Shown here: positions 18,018 to 29,506 of the stretch, piece by piece
Position numbering within the stretch: position 1 is the stretch's first letter
How the letters are laid out: each line of letters starts with the position of its first letter
Origin: Argyresthia goedartella
Taxonomy: Eukaryota; Arthropoda; Insecta; Lepidoptera; Argyresthiidae
Direction of reading: 5' to 3'
NCBI GenBank assembly: GCA_949825045.1
Contig: OX463827.1
Coordinates: 1,758,501 to 1,822,500, forward strand
DNA: 64,000 nt
Made by a program: the position numbers and the translations under genes
Notes under the pieces: generated by a model
What the model saw: only the letters and a program-made list of their open reading frames with translations
What the model was told of the DNA's origin: nothing
The model's database searches: none

Positions 18018-20324
18018 ATGCTCCCCACCGCCTCGGTGATAGCGTGGAGTTCGGACGGCAAATCATGTATGGCACGAGCACTATTGGACTCGGGGGCCCA
18101 GGGGTGCTTAGTCTCGTGCAACCTTGTAAGACGGTTGGGCATTTCGGTAAGGGAGTATCCACATTCCATTCGGGGAATTGGGAACACGGAAGTCGGTTCC
18201 GTTAAGGGAGTATGTCGGATTACTCTCTCGTCACGGGTGGATTCATCGGTGAATCTGACGGTCACGGCATTAGTCATGCCTAATGTGATGGGCTCACACC
18301 CTCACGTACGGTTGTCGCCCTCGGTGCGACAGTTGGTCGCTGGGTTGTCACTGGCTGACCCGGAGTTCGATATTCCGGGCCCAGTAGACATTTTATTGGG
18401 TGTCGATGCCTTGGGATACCTGTTAGTGCCAGGTGTCCACGTGTTGCAGGCGACTGGTCTGGTTTCGGTCAACATCAGACTGGGCCATGCGGTAGTGGGT
18501 CCGGTCATGGCGGCTGCCCCACGCCTAGCGACTCGTAGTCCCTTATTCGGTTCTGTACTCTCTGAGGTGATACAGAAGTTTTGGGAGGTGGAGGAACCAC
18601 CTGCGATCCGCCGGTTGGACCCGGTTGAAGAAGAGGGTGAACAGTTTTATCGGAACAATATTGGTCGCCTTCGGTCAGGTCGTGGGTGTCACGCTCCGGA
18701 GATGGTTGGACATCCCTTGTGGTGGGGTCCAAAATGGTTGACTCAAGCCGAATCGGATTGGCCAATGAGTCCACGCGTTACCACGGCGAACGGCGCCTTG
18801 ACAGGCGGTGTCTGTACGACGCAACCAGAGCCGGAAGAGGAGTTCAGCCTGCTGGAACGGTACAGCTTGCTCGACAAGCTGGTCAATGTGACCGCCTGGA
18901 TCTGCCGATTTGCGCGGAATTGTCGGAATTCTGAGGCGCAACGAGTGCGGACACAGGTCCTGACACCACGGGAACGGAACCATGCATTGTTCGCATTGAT
19001 ACGGAACGTGCAGACGGTGCACTTTAAGTCCGAATTGGACATTCTGAGACGCGGACGCGTCCAACTGAAGGGAGCTGTGGCTCGGCTCAACCCGTTTATT
19101 GACCCTCAAGGATTGCTGAGGGTAGGAGGTCGGCTGCGGAATGCCAACCTGCCTTATGCGGCTCGCCACCCGTTGTTACTCCCTAGGAAAGGGAAGTTGG
19201 TCGAACTGTTGATACAGGATCGACACATTCGGAATGGGCATATCGGATGCCACGCCTTGATGGCGTTTCTCCAGCGCGAGTTCTGGATTCTATCGGGAAG
19301 ACGCTTAGTGCGTAGCGTCGTATTTCGGTGCCTGCCTTGTTATCGGGCCAAGGCGGCTACGATGCAGCCCCAGATGGGCGATTTGCCCTCGGATAGGGTT
19401 AACGAAATCCGGCCCTTTGCGGGTGTCGGAACGGATTTCGCGGGACCATTCATGGTCAAGTCTTCACAGCTACGGAACGCCAGAACAGTGAAGGCATACC
19501 TGTGCGTCTTCGTGTGCTTGGCCACGAAGGCAGTCCACTTGGAGGTGGTCAGTGACCTCACTACAGAGGCATTTATCGCTTGTCTAGATCGGTTCGTCTC
19601 ACGAAGGGGCCTCCCGACATTAATCCGTTCGGACAACGGCACAAATTTTGTCGGAGCCAGGCGACATCTGCAGGAGGTCACTCAATTCCTGAACGGTAAA
19701 CAGGACGCCATCGGCACGGCTTGCTCCCGACGAGGGATTGAATGGGTTTTCAGTCCGCCGGGATGTCCTCATTGGGGAGGAATTTTTGAGGCTGCGGTTA
19801 AATCGGCTAAGTCGCACCTGACGAGGATCATCGGTGAGACCTCTCTACGCTTTGAAGAGCTTGCGACGCTGTTCTGTAAAATTGAAATGACACTGAACTC
19901 GCGTCCGTTGTGCCCGCTCAGTTCGGAACCAAATGATTTGGAAGCGTTGACGCCGGGTCACTTCCTGATAGGTCAGCCCCTTAACGCCCTGCCAGAATAC
20001 CCATTCGGTGATGTTAAGTTAAGTCGGTTAACTAGGTGGCAGATGTTGCAGCAGATGGCTCAAGATTTTTGGAAACGGTGGTCCCTTGAGTACTTGCACA
20101 TCTTGCAGCAGCGCCTTAAGTGGACTGACCGGACGAGCCCCCCTCATGTCGGTGATTTGGTGCTGATTAAGGATGCGAACCTGCCATCATTGAGATGGAG
20201 ACGAGGACGGATCGTCAATTTGTACACGGATCGGGATGGCACGCCTCGATCAGCAGAAGTCAGGGTGGGGGACTCGGTCCTCAAGAGAGCGGTCGCAACA
20301 CCTTTTCGCCTTCCTATTGATTAG
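18018..20324 (+). CDS. BEL/Pao protease joined directly to integrase (RT and RNase H missing)
   Basis: 768 codons. Aspartic protease: ALLDSGAQGCL (catalytic DSG, residues 24-26) and ILLGVDALG (about 125-133). The usual region before RT is seen to residue ~213 (VIQKFWEVEEPP). The sequence then jumps to the region normally found after RNase H (LWWGPKWL, residues 234-241). No RT box and no RNase H motifs occur. Integrase: His/Cys zinc motif (H...H...CLPC, about 397-439), catalytic D in GVGTDFAGPF, D in IRSDNGTNF and E in GGIFEAAVKSAK, then a C-terminal GDLVLIKD domain. The junction lies near 18657-18690 and keeps the reading frame. This copy cannot reverse-transcribe itself, but could be mobilised by a full-length relative. 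Confidence 0.88.
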   Translation: MLPTASVIAWSSDGKSCMARALLDSGAQGCLVSCNLVRRLGISVREYPHSIRGIGNTEVGSVKGVCRITLSSRVDSSVNLTVTALVMPNVMGSHPHVRLSPSVRQLVAGLSLADPEFDIPGPVDILLGVDALGYLLVPGVHVLQATGLVSVNIRLGHAVVGPVMAAAPRLATRSPLFGSVLSEVIQKFWEVEEPPAIRRLDPVEEEGEQFYRNNIGRLRSGRGCHAPEMVGHPLWWGPKWLTQAESDWPMSPRVTTANGALTGGVCTTQPEPEEEFSLLERYSLLDKLVNVTAWICRFARNCRNSEAQRVRTQVLTPRERNHALFALIRNVQTVHFKSELDILRRGRVQLKGAVARLNPFIDPQGLLRVGGRLRNANLPYAARHPLLLPRKGKLVELLIQDRHIRNGHIGCHALMAFLQREFWILSGRRLVRSVVFRCLPCYRAKAATMQPQMGDLPSDRVNEIRPFAGVGTDFAGPFMVKSSQLRNARTVKAYLCVFVCLATKAVHLEVVSDLTTEAFIACLDRFVSRRGLPTLIRSDNGTNFVGARRHLQEVTQFLNGKQDAIGTACSRRGIEWVFSPPGCPHWGGIFEAAVKSAKSHLTRIIGETSLRFEELATLFCKIEMTLNSRPLCPLSSEPNDLEALTPGHFLIGQPLNALPEYPFGDVKLSRLTRWQMLQQMAQDFWKRWSLEYLHILQQRLKWTDRTSPPHVGDLVLIKDANLPSLRWRRGRIVNLYTDRDGTPRSAEVRVGDSVLKRAVATPFRLPID

Positions 20325-20344
20325 GGACAGGTTCGGGCCTGTCC

Positions 20345-20355
20345 GGGCGGGTGAC
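20345..20355 (+). promoter_or_regulatory. Polypurine tract before the 3' LTR
   Basis: GGGCGGGTGAC directly precedes the right LTR, the usual position for priming plus-strand DNA synthesis. Confidence 0.6.
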
Positions 20356-20941
20356 TGTTTAATATTTATGCGTCGGAAACGCACCGGTTTTTTGTTGCGC
20401 GAATCGATCGCGAGTAATCGAGACATCACTAGCGAAAACGACTAGCAGCTGTCACTCGTATCGGAAAGGAGATGTAAAATTGGAGGTTAATCTTTCTCTT
20501 GGGCTTTCTCGTCGGTGAGAACAAACATGTAGGCTCGGGCCTCGTGTCATTGATGGTATTTCGGTGTACCAATTACTAAATACAGGCGTCGGGCCTGGTT
20601 GGAGTGTTAATCATCTACATCGTCGGGAAATAAGTAGATTCGCGTCAGCGGCCAAGTGATCCCTGTTGATTGGACATCGTCGCATCGGTAGCGGCGACTC
20701 CACGGTCACGGCAGGCAGCACGCCGGCGACAGCGTCGGCAGCAACGATAGGTTTCGATTCACTCCATATCCTATCCCAAACTGTGCCCTTTTCCCGTATT
20801 CCCGTCTCGAATCGAGCTTTCGATTTCCTGCCTACGGAGACAAGGTAATAACAAATTCATCATTTCTTTTCTCTCACGTGCGGCCAAAGGCACATCCCCC
20901 TCAGGATTCCAAGCCGTTCGGTAGGCGTGGGAAATTAATCA
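20356..20941 (+). repeat. BEL/Pao 3' LTR
   Basis: 586 bp, the same length as the 5' LTR with three differences. It is followed by the target duplicate AAAGC at 20942-20946. Confidence 0.92.
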
Positions 20942-20946
20942 AAAGC

Positions 20947-21871
20947 ATTCAAGACATTAAGATACGAAACACTTTATAACAAATTAGATCAAAACGGCAT
21001 CTCCGGACCACTACTCAACTGCATAAACAATTACCATAGCAATAGACAGACAGCAGTAAAAATTGCGGATACTCTGAGTGACGCTATACCTACAGGAGAG
21101 GGCACCGCACAAGAGTCCATTTTAGCGCCTTTAGAGTATTTATTTTATGTGAATGATATGTGTAACGTCACTCAGGAAGGGTCAGTTTACCAATTCACCG
21201 ACGATACATGCCTGATTTCGGCTCACAGGGATATACGGGTAGCAGAAAAACATATGCAAGAACACTTTGACTTGATATGAAAATGGGCACACGACGTGGG
21301 GCTGGTGCTAAACCGTAACAAAACTAAAATCATTCACATTAGATCCTCGCACAATACAGATGAACACTCATTAAAAGTAATAACTCACGAACACGACTGC
21401 TTCCATAATAAACACCTAAACTGTAAATGCAATGCGCTAGATATAGTAAAACAACACAAATATTTGGGCCTTATTATTGACGAGCGCTTCAACTGGGGAC
21501 CACACATTCAACATGTATGTCAAAAACTGAGGGCTATACAAAGCAAGCTAGCCATATTAAAATATAAAGTCCCATATAAAATTCTACGACTAATATACCT
21601 AGCAATGGCCGACTCAATCATTGGATACGGCTTATCTAGCTATGGCAAAACATATAAAACTTACCTAGACTATATCTACAAACTACAAACCAGTATGCTA
21701 AAACTCATTGCGCCAAAAAAAGTTAAGCTGGAATGTAAAAATAAAAATCACTGGAACGGACTATTTAAATACTGCAAAATTCTCACAGTTTTTGATAAAA
21801 TAAAATTACTTACACTAATTGAAGAAAACCATAACAAAACAAAATTGAACAAAAAAAAAGCGACCCGATAG
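20947..21871 (+). pseudogene. ORF2 of copy D, 3' part: RT palm/thumb and C-terminus
   Basis: It resumes the RT immediately after the BEL/Pao target duplicate. The normally conserved GVPQGSILGP reads GEGTAQESILAP (about 21091), and the YADD-type box reads FTDDTC (about 21196). A TGA interrupts near 21278. From 21296 an open stretch of 191 codons has LNRNKTKIIHI, HKYLGLIIDERFNWGPHI and IGYGLSSYGKTYKTYL, typical of RT C-termini. The catalytic box has lost the residue before DD, and the frame is broken. Confidence 0.75.
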
Positions 21872-22270
21872 ATTGCGTAATTTACTTTATCAAAACTCAT
21901 TCCACTTGCCACATTTCAATAATGTGTATGGTCAACGAACATGAATGTACTACTTGCCTAAAATTGTAAATGAACTACCAATAGATCTCCAAAACATGTT
22001 TATAAACAATAATAATTTTAGTATTAAGATTAAAAACCACTTATTGATAGTTACATACCTACCTAACATAGAACAAAAGGTCTTAGCTTGAGTTTTACCT
22101 AAGAACTAACTTCATTCACTTTTTTATTCTATACCTAATGTATCTGCTTATAAGTAAACTATTAACTGTATAACGAGAGCAATGACAGCGACGGATAAAC
22201 CATGTCTGGTTTTCGTTCGCTGCTAAATGTACCTAAATCTAAGTTCTTAATATATGAATAAATAAAAAAA

Positions 22271-23986
22271 ATAACTTATATGTTTTATTTGCCACTCCCA
22301 CTGGTGACTATAGTATTGGGCTCTGCCTTTGCCTTTCTTGCTTTTTGGGGGTGAAAGGCCCAGCATCTTCCTCTGAGGTTGAGGACATCCTTTCTTTGAC
22401 TTTATAATCACGAAGAAGAAAAAACGTTAACAAAACAAACTAACTCCACTGACGTGAAGCAGAAGATGTCTATCCTATAGCTTGCTTGAAAAATACTGTG
22501 ATGTGCTACTGGATATACAGCCATCGACGCCCGCTCATTACTGATACGAAATACAAATTCAACGCGTGCAAAAGAGATCTCATGATCGTCGTTTTGCGTT
22601 CTGAATAGTCAATGTTTTACATTATGGGTGCGATCGCAGAATTGCCAACAATACATAAAATTGCCGAAACATACACACGGTAGTAAATGCCTTCCCGTGC
22701 ACCGTGGGAATCGTCTTTTTTAGACAGAATTTACGTACGATACGGCAATTGCCGTACGTTTGGCAACACTGGGTGTGATGCGAAACTGTGTTGGTAGCGT
22801 GTTACACATGGTGAATTTACGGTTCGTTTTTATGCCCATAATTAGAACATAAATAGTGCATAATTATTTCAAGTATAAAAACTAGTCCCTCATTATTTTA
22901 AAAAATAATGAAAATGAAAATAAAAGTTCTAGGAACAAACGTAGTGTCGTAAAGGCGTATACAAAAATGTTGTTTTAATATTTAATTACAGGGAAATATT
23001 AAACTATGATTATTTGTTTGTAACTGAAAACGTCATTGCGATTAGATGTAATATTATTAGATACTTACCCTGCCATCATAATTGCAAGATAAATAAATGT
23101 AACCTGGCAAATAAAATGGCTTTATTAGTAAGGAAGTTAAAAAATGTGATAATAACTACTATGATCCGGTCTATTACCGCGTCTATGCCGGAGGCATCAC
23201 GATTTTGAACCTTATAATATTTTGAACCTTCTTTATAATAATTAAATATTATATTTGAGACTTACTTAATGTGTTACTTGAAATAAAAATACACAATTAT
23301 TTTATTTCATCGAGCGCAAGCAGGATTGGGCAATATTTTTTTTCGTATGTCCGGATGTTATTCTCTACAGGCCACATTTCTCAACTGATTTGAGATTGAG
23401 ATTGATTCGATCAAGTTCGATAATTTTATTTTAATTTTAAGTTTTTTTTTCGATTCTGTTTTTGGAAATTTTACGAAATGGCGGGAATTTAGGGTTGAAA
23501 CATCTAAAAAAATGCTACAGCCCAAACAGCTTCATAGATTTAAAAAAATAAGATGTTGTTGAATTTGTGGAGATCGTAAAAATGAGAGGCTATTTAAACT
23601 CAGTGAAAAGTCAATAGCACGGATTTTAGATAGCAAAATGTAGTTTACAAAGTCTTCCATGGAGTACAATTAGTGCAATCATAAGTGTGTATGTGGTATT
23701 GAAAGCAAATGCAGTCTGAATATGTTTGTTTATAATAATTTCAGTTCGATTCGCATACTTTTTTTCCTACACTGTTTTTATACATGATCTTTTTAGTAAA
23801 CAGAGTTCTCTCGATGTCAGATTAATTGTAATTTTTCTCAAACATGTAATGAAATATCGTTATTACGTGCGTTACAACAAGCTTGGAAGTATCACACTTC
23901 GGGCCGTACAACTCGAGAGAACTGTAAAGGAATTTCATACAAAATTGCAGGCCTAGGCCGGGAAGTATTATTTTTGTAAGTCAATA
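22271..23986. other. Gene-poor stretch
   Basis: About 1.7 kb, AT-rich, with no believable gene. Contents seen: short CGGCAATTGCCG palindrome-like motifs at about 22742-22755, one arm of a long-range inverted repeat at about 22781-22875 (see 27620-27720), and T-rich runs near 23335 and 23440. Confidence 0.5.
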
Positions 23987-24231
23987 GTCAAAGTACTTTA
24001 TTACTGTAGATATTTACATATACTTAGCAAACGTCATTTTTTGCCTCTTCTCTACATTGAACCACTGTGGGAGAAGAAGGGCGTAGAAACTCCCACAGAT
24101 TTATTTTTAGATCTCTTTTAAAAATAGGTTGTGCTTAACTAATACACATATGAAAAATTTAATTGTTATGATTAATAAGCAGGAATAAATAATTACAAAA
24201 TTATTAACGGCAAGGTCTGTGTTTAGCCAGA

Positions 24232-25090
24232 TTAACCCCATACAGTCCTGTCATTTAAGTAATCTTGAACATTGTAATATCCCTTTTTCGACAAAGTCGC
24301 TTTAACATGCTTTTTAAATTGCTCAAATGGCAATTTCAAAATCTCCAGAGGTATCTTATTGTAGTAGAGAATGCACTGATCTTTGAAAGAATTGCTAACC
24401 TTCGCGAGTCTAAAACGGGGCGCACATAGTCTGTGATTATTTCTTAGGTTAACATTACAGCTGTCGCTAAGTTTGGAAAATGTTGTAAGGTTCTTGCGTA
24501 CATACATTATATTTTCGAAAATAAATTGACTAGCTACTGTTAGTATGTCAATTTCTTTAAAAAGCTCTCTTAAGGAGTCTGTTCGTTTTAAATTATAAAT
24601 TGCTCGAATAGCTCTTTTCTGTAAAATAAAAATAGTTTGAATATCCTTTCCCCCACAACAAGATACCATAGGACATCACACTATGAAAGTAACTAAAATA
24701 TACTTGCCTAGATGTAGCCACATCCGTGCTTTGTCTGATGTTCCTAACAGCGTAAGCCGCAGAACTTAATTTACCAGCCAATTTATCTTTGTGGGGTCCC
24801 CACTGCAATTTGCTATCAATGGTTATTCCAAGAAACTTCGCATCATTTACCAATTCTAACGTACTGTTGTCTAACACCAAACTGCTCTCAACTTGCCTGA
24901 CATTTGGAAGTGAGAATTTGATACACTTGGTTTTACCAGCGTTTAACAATAAATTATTAACTGTGAACCAATTCAAAGTTAAAGACAATACACCATTAAC
25001 ATCATCAAAATCTCCTTTTTGTCTTTCAATTTTGAAGACCATTGAAGTATCATCAGCAAACAACACTATGTCAGTTAATTTCTCCACCAT
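24232..25090 (-). pseudogene. RT catalytic and C-terminal part, family C
   Basis: 24593-25090 carries the catalytic FADDTSMVF, LLNAGKTKCI and AKFLGITIDSKLQWGPH. 24232-24669 carries QTIFILQKRAIRAIYNL, the IFENIMYVRKN region and a C-terminal tail. The two pieces are in different frames and overlap at 24593-24669, so a frameshift separates them. Confidence 0.78.
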
Positions 25091-25182
25091 GAAAGGCAGA
25101 TCATTAATATATACCAGGAATAAGAAAGGGCCTAATATGGAACCTTGTGGAACGCCAATTTTAACACCCGATCCATCAGATT

Positions 25183-26319
25183 TTACGCCTTTTGAATTCT
25201 ATTGCTTAGGTATGATCTTAGTAGATCCAAGGCTTTATTTCTAACTCCGTAATGATTTAATTTAATTAATAGCGTATTATGATCAACACAATCAAACGCC
25301 TTCGACAGGTCGCAAAAAACTCCGATAGCATCCTGTGCGGCCTCCCATGCAGAATAAATATGAGATACAAGGGTAATACCTGCATCCGTAGACGATTTAC
25401 CCCTAGTGAAACCATATTGTTTAGCGTAGAGTTGTTTTGTACGGTTGAACTGTGAGAGCATTTGATTGAGTGTAATCTTTTCAAATATTTTACTTAGTGT
25501 TGGAAGAACAGATATTGGTCTGAAATTTGAAGGATCGCCCTTATCTCCCGATTTGAACAGCGGTATAAGTTTACTGTGTTTCATGAGGTCTGGAAAAGCC
25601 CCATCGTCAACACATTTATTGAATATATAAGCTAAGTGTGGGGCTATAACTAGAATTACTGAACCAATGACTTTGACTGATATACCCCACAGGTCTTCCG
25701 TATTTTTTAAGTTAAGTAATTTAAACGTTTTGACAATGTCCTGGGGATATACATGATGAAATTTTAAATATACATTACTGACGCTAGTGTTATTTTTTAA
25801 TAAAGTCTCTGCTTCAAATGGAGATGAATTTAGACTGTCCGTTGTGAGTACGGGTACATTGGTGAAGAATGTTTCAAAAGCTCGAGCAACATCAGCGTTG
25901 GATTTAACAACATCATCACCTATCTTTAGGCAGAAATCACTGTCCCTTGGTATAACCTTGCCAGTTTCGCGGTTTATTATTTGCCAAACTGTTTTCATTC
26001 TATTATTTGAATTTTGAATTTTTCTATTAATGTGTAAATTTTTTGCAGTTCTACAAACCAACTTGAAAGTTTTGGAATATTTTTTAACATTGTCATGAAA
26101 TTTTCGATCAAAGTTATAGGTTTTTTGATCATAAAGGTCATACAAGATAACTCTACTTTTACGAATTCCAAACGTTGCCCAGTCATTAAATTTAGATTTA
26201 CCGTTGTAGTCACTGACTTTCTTTAATTTGAAAACTTTATTGAATTCTGTCTGAATAATGTTGAAGAAGTCTGAGTAGATTTTGTTTGGGTTCTGTTCAT
26301 TAAAATCCGGTACTGGCAA
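25183..26319 (-). pseudogene. RT N-terminal part and endonuclease-RT linker, family C
   Basis: 378 open codons. It includes the Lys-rich linker, ALD-equivalent LKNTEDLWGISVKVI, HLAYIFNKCVDDGAFPD, GDKGDPSNFRPISVLP, KQYGFTRGKSSTDAG, and the first catalytic Asp in FCDLSKAFDCVDH. The frame is lost near 25183, before the GTP-QGSILGP-like motif that lies between it and the catalytic box. Confidence 0.78.
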
Positions 26320-26714
26320 ATTTATATCTAAGTTTTTCGTGTATGTCTCTAGTCTATGGGATGTAATAGGCCTATAAAATGTTGGACCAGTCTTATCCTT
26401 AATAGTAATTGGGAATGAAACTGTTTGACCACTGTGATCGGAGGGTAAGCAGTTAATTACACTTTTACTTGTGAATGCACAGTCACAAAAAACGTTATCT
26501 AAGCAAGTTTGGCTTGTAAGTGTAATTCTAGTCGGCTCTAGAAATACATGACATAAATTAAAATTAATTTCATGCTCAAAGAAAAACTCATCAACGGGCG
26601 CAAGGAACTTACGATTAGTAGTATTTTTATACTCGGATTTGTTTTTGTGTGATGTATTTTTTATTTCATTGCATGTGTTTGAGTAAAGCGCTATACATGC
26701 CTCTGGCAGTGAAA

Positions 26715-26797
26715 AGGGCTTGCCGGCTTCTTATAATTATCCGGCCTCCCTACGGCCCGCCGCGCCGCCATCTGTACATACTCGCCCGGCAAGCCCT
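26715..26797. repeat. GC-rich hairpin next to the family C truncation point
   Basis: Perfect 12-bp inverted arms AGGGCTTGCCGG (26715-26726) and CCGGCAAGCCCT (26786-26797) enclose a 59-base loop much richer in G+C than its surroundings. It could be a small foldback element. Confidence 0.6.
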
Positions 26798-26812
26798 TCT
26801 TTCCCGGCGTCT

Positions 26813-29369
26813 GCAGTAATGTACTATTATTACATTATCCTATCCTACTATCCTGCTAATATTATTAACGCGTAAGTTTGTGAGTATGTATGGATGTTAA
26901 TTACTCTTTTACGCAAAAACTACTGAATGGATCTTAATGAAAATTTACAATAATGAGGCTTATACATCTGAATAACACATAGGCTATAATTTATAAAGAT
27001 ATTGTGTGAATTGTCCAAAATGTACTGATAAGTGTCAAGTAAGTAGGAAAAATTCTGCCATATATAAAATAAAAATTGATACTTTATTTCTAATGCACAT
27101 TTGGTCGTAACAAATTTATCCATATCAAAATAAATACTTTTATCGCTTCTGGTATTTAAAGTATCGTATAAACTTTGTCTTTCACACTACAACATTTGGA
27201 CAAATATTTTAATATCTACGACACTAATACTACTTATAATGTTAACGTACCTGTGATGTTGCAAAGACGCAAAATTAAACAAGGAAACTAACACTCAACG
27301 CACTTCTATTCATGTCTTGTTCTTTTTATTTGGTTATAAATGAACTTATCTTTTTATTATGTTCTTGAATTCCCATAATATTTTGGGACTGGTTGAGGCA
27401 CTATTTAAGGCATTATTTTTTGAATGCGTGCATGAATGCATACGCTATCTAAACGCTGGTTCCAGAGTTGTTTAAATGTAGAGTTCAATATTTCCATTCC
27501 TATAAGAGCAATAGTTCTGTTTCTTTGTACAATGAGGGCACTATTTTTGTGGGTTGAATTAGTATCTTGGATGTTCGCCGTTTATGCAAACGTTTATGGT
27601 CATTATTTCTTAAACTAATGAGGCACTATTTTTTTTTCAATTTGCATTTATGCTCTATTTATGGGCATAAAACGAACCGTGTATTCACCATGTGTACGCT
27701 ACCATAACGGACACGAAACTGTGAACTTAAAACTAGAGAAGAAAACTACGGAAAATACAATTATTCATTTGGCAGTTCCATAGAAAACCATTAATTTAGA
27801 ACCAAAAAATCTAAATTCGAAATGTTTGCGGAGGCCCACAGTAGATGGCTTCCGTAGAGTAGATGCGCTACATAATGGCCTCTATACTCTGTGATGGCCA
27901 GCCTGTGGGCTAGTTAGTACCACCAGCAGCCTCCTAAAAGTATGGGCAGACATACCGCATCGCATGGACGGTTAAATAGGTAGGTATGTTATAGTACATT
28001 AATGTCGCGGTCTGTAATGACTGCTTTGCTGGTCGCAGTCTGTTGGTGTTGAGCGGGCATGAGCTCGTGTGGTATACGGACTAAAAACAACCCCTTTTTT
28101 ATTTTTTTACGATTATCTGTCTAAGATATTTTACTGTGAGCCATGGGACCGAAGGGTGAGTCTTTTATGGGGCGGACATCAAAGGCTGCAATGGTGACCA
28201 AGCTTATAGGCCGTATTATACTGGCTTTTTGAAGGACCCTTTTGGAAGAGAGAGGCCAATGTAATAAGCAAAATAATAATAATAGGGATAAGGGAATAAG
28301 TTTCACTTATAAGGGCGAAAGAGCGAACCCGTTCCGGTCTTCCTTTTTTCTTTATTGTTGACTGTAATTGTTACCAGAGTCATAGCAATGGCTATTTTTT
28401 GTCGTTTCGAAAGTAGAGGTGGCATAGCGTGGCGTCCGATCGCTGCAAAGTTCACTCTATGACTGAGGTGCGTAATTAGGTGTAGTGTAATAACAAGCAT
28501 CCTTTTCGAGGGCAAAAGTCTCCTTCCAAAAGAATAGTATATTGAGGGTTTAAGCCAAGCTCGAGGCCTTCATAGTGTGGGCAGAAGTGCAATAAATACG
28601 GACCAAGGCTTGTATAGTACCTACTTTACTCAAATAATGCGTGTGATTAAATAAAACCAGCTTATTATACCTAGTAATCACTTATTTAATAAAAATGACA
28701 GTTTGTAAATGTACAGTTACTAAAATTTAAGACTACAATTGTTTTGGCACACAACAAAATATTGGAAAGAAAATTGAGAGAGGCAAGAAGATCTCCCGCT
28801 CTTTCTTTTTTACACATTACGAAATTCTTTTAAAGCCTTTGCACTTCCTTTTTTTTACCATTTTTGAAACAAAGCTCGACAATCCTGGATTTTCACAGGA
28901 AATTGCCGGTCGCTAAAACATGACAGTAATGGATTTTCACAGGAAATTTCCGGACCCTTTTCTGGCTCCTCCAAGAAGCGCGGCAATGTCGACTTTGTTC
29001 AAAGAAGGTTGTCAGCATAATGAGCACATTACTTGCTTTGTTTGAGTAAAATTCTGTTTTAGACAAATGCTTCGTTTGTTTGTTTATTTGGGAACTGAGT
29101 CCACAGCACGATACAATCTAAATTACTTAGCATTAATATATGATATAGGCCAATTAAGGACTCTTATTATACGACCTTAACATTCAATAGAGTAAGCAAT
29201 AAACTTAAAAATAAAACATAGGCATCTCATATTATTACAAAAATGAATAAAACAAAACAAAATAAATAATAAACAGTTGTCCGTTGTGTGTTTGTGTGTA
29301 TATGTGTTTGTGTGTGTGCTTGTGTGTTTGCGTGTGTATAGGAAATAGAGAGAATATTATTTCTTTATT
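26813..29369. other. Gene-poor stretch
   Basis: About 2.5 kb without a believable gene. It holds several GGCACTATTT repeats (27390-27640), one arm of the long-range inverted repeat (27620-27720), a near-direct repeat of TGGATTTTCACAGGAAAT at about 28887 and 28930, and a GT-rich microsatellite at 29281-29340. Confidence 0.5.
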
Positions 29370-29506
29370 CTTTATTGCATAGATAATATAAAGTTACAGA
29401 CACTTAAAAGTAATGTAATAAGCAAAGGCGAGCTTATCTCTAAAAAGAGATTATTTAGTTATTCAATTAACTGATAAGTAGCCAGTTGCGTCCGTTAGTA
29501 TTTTGG

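Larger units (their letters stand above)
14886..20941 (+). mobile_element. BEL/Pao LTR retrotransposon with RT and RNase H deleted
   Basis: A 6056-bp element: two 586-bp LTRs (14886-15471 and 20356-20941) starting TG and ending CA, a 5-bp target duplication (AAAGC), a primer-binding region just inside the left LTR (TGGTAGCAGAGC, from 15475) and a purine-rich tract before the right LTR (GGGCGGGTGAC, 20345-20355). The internal region encodes gag, protease and integrase, but the reverse transcriptase and RNase H between protease and integrase are absent. No envelope gene is seen. The two LTRs differ at only three places I can find, so the insertion is recent. It is inserted in the RT gene of non-LTR copy D. 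Confidence 0.93.
11890..22270 (+). mobile_element. Non-LTR retrotransposon copy D (PHD-finger ORF1), decayed, split by a BEL/Pao insertion
   Basis: ORF1 with a PHD-type zinc finger (from 11977) is followed by endonuclease and RT pieces (12994-14885). The RT resumes after the BEL/Pao element, at 20947-21871. The 3' end is an A-rich tail at about 22255-22270. Many stops and frameshifts mean an old copy. Excising 14886-20946 rejoins the RT frame across the FIDFSKA|F motif. Confidence 0.85.
23987..26695 (-). mobile_element. Non-LTR family C, longest copy (part of endonuclease + RT + 3' UTR)
   Basis: Minus strand, 3' end on the left. It has a 3' UTR (23987-24231), RT C-terminus (24232-24669), RT catalytic region (24593-25090), RT N-terminal part and linker (25183-26319), and the last part of the endonuclease (to about 26690, with the SDHSGQ-type His motif). 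The 5' end is truncated inside the endonuclease. Two shorter copies are at 6775-8650 and 9418-10545. Confidence 0.85.

Noticed and set aside
14886..20941. Endogenous retrovirus with envelope
   Set aside because: There is no envelope reading frame; gag, protease and integrase are of BEL/Pao type.
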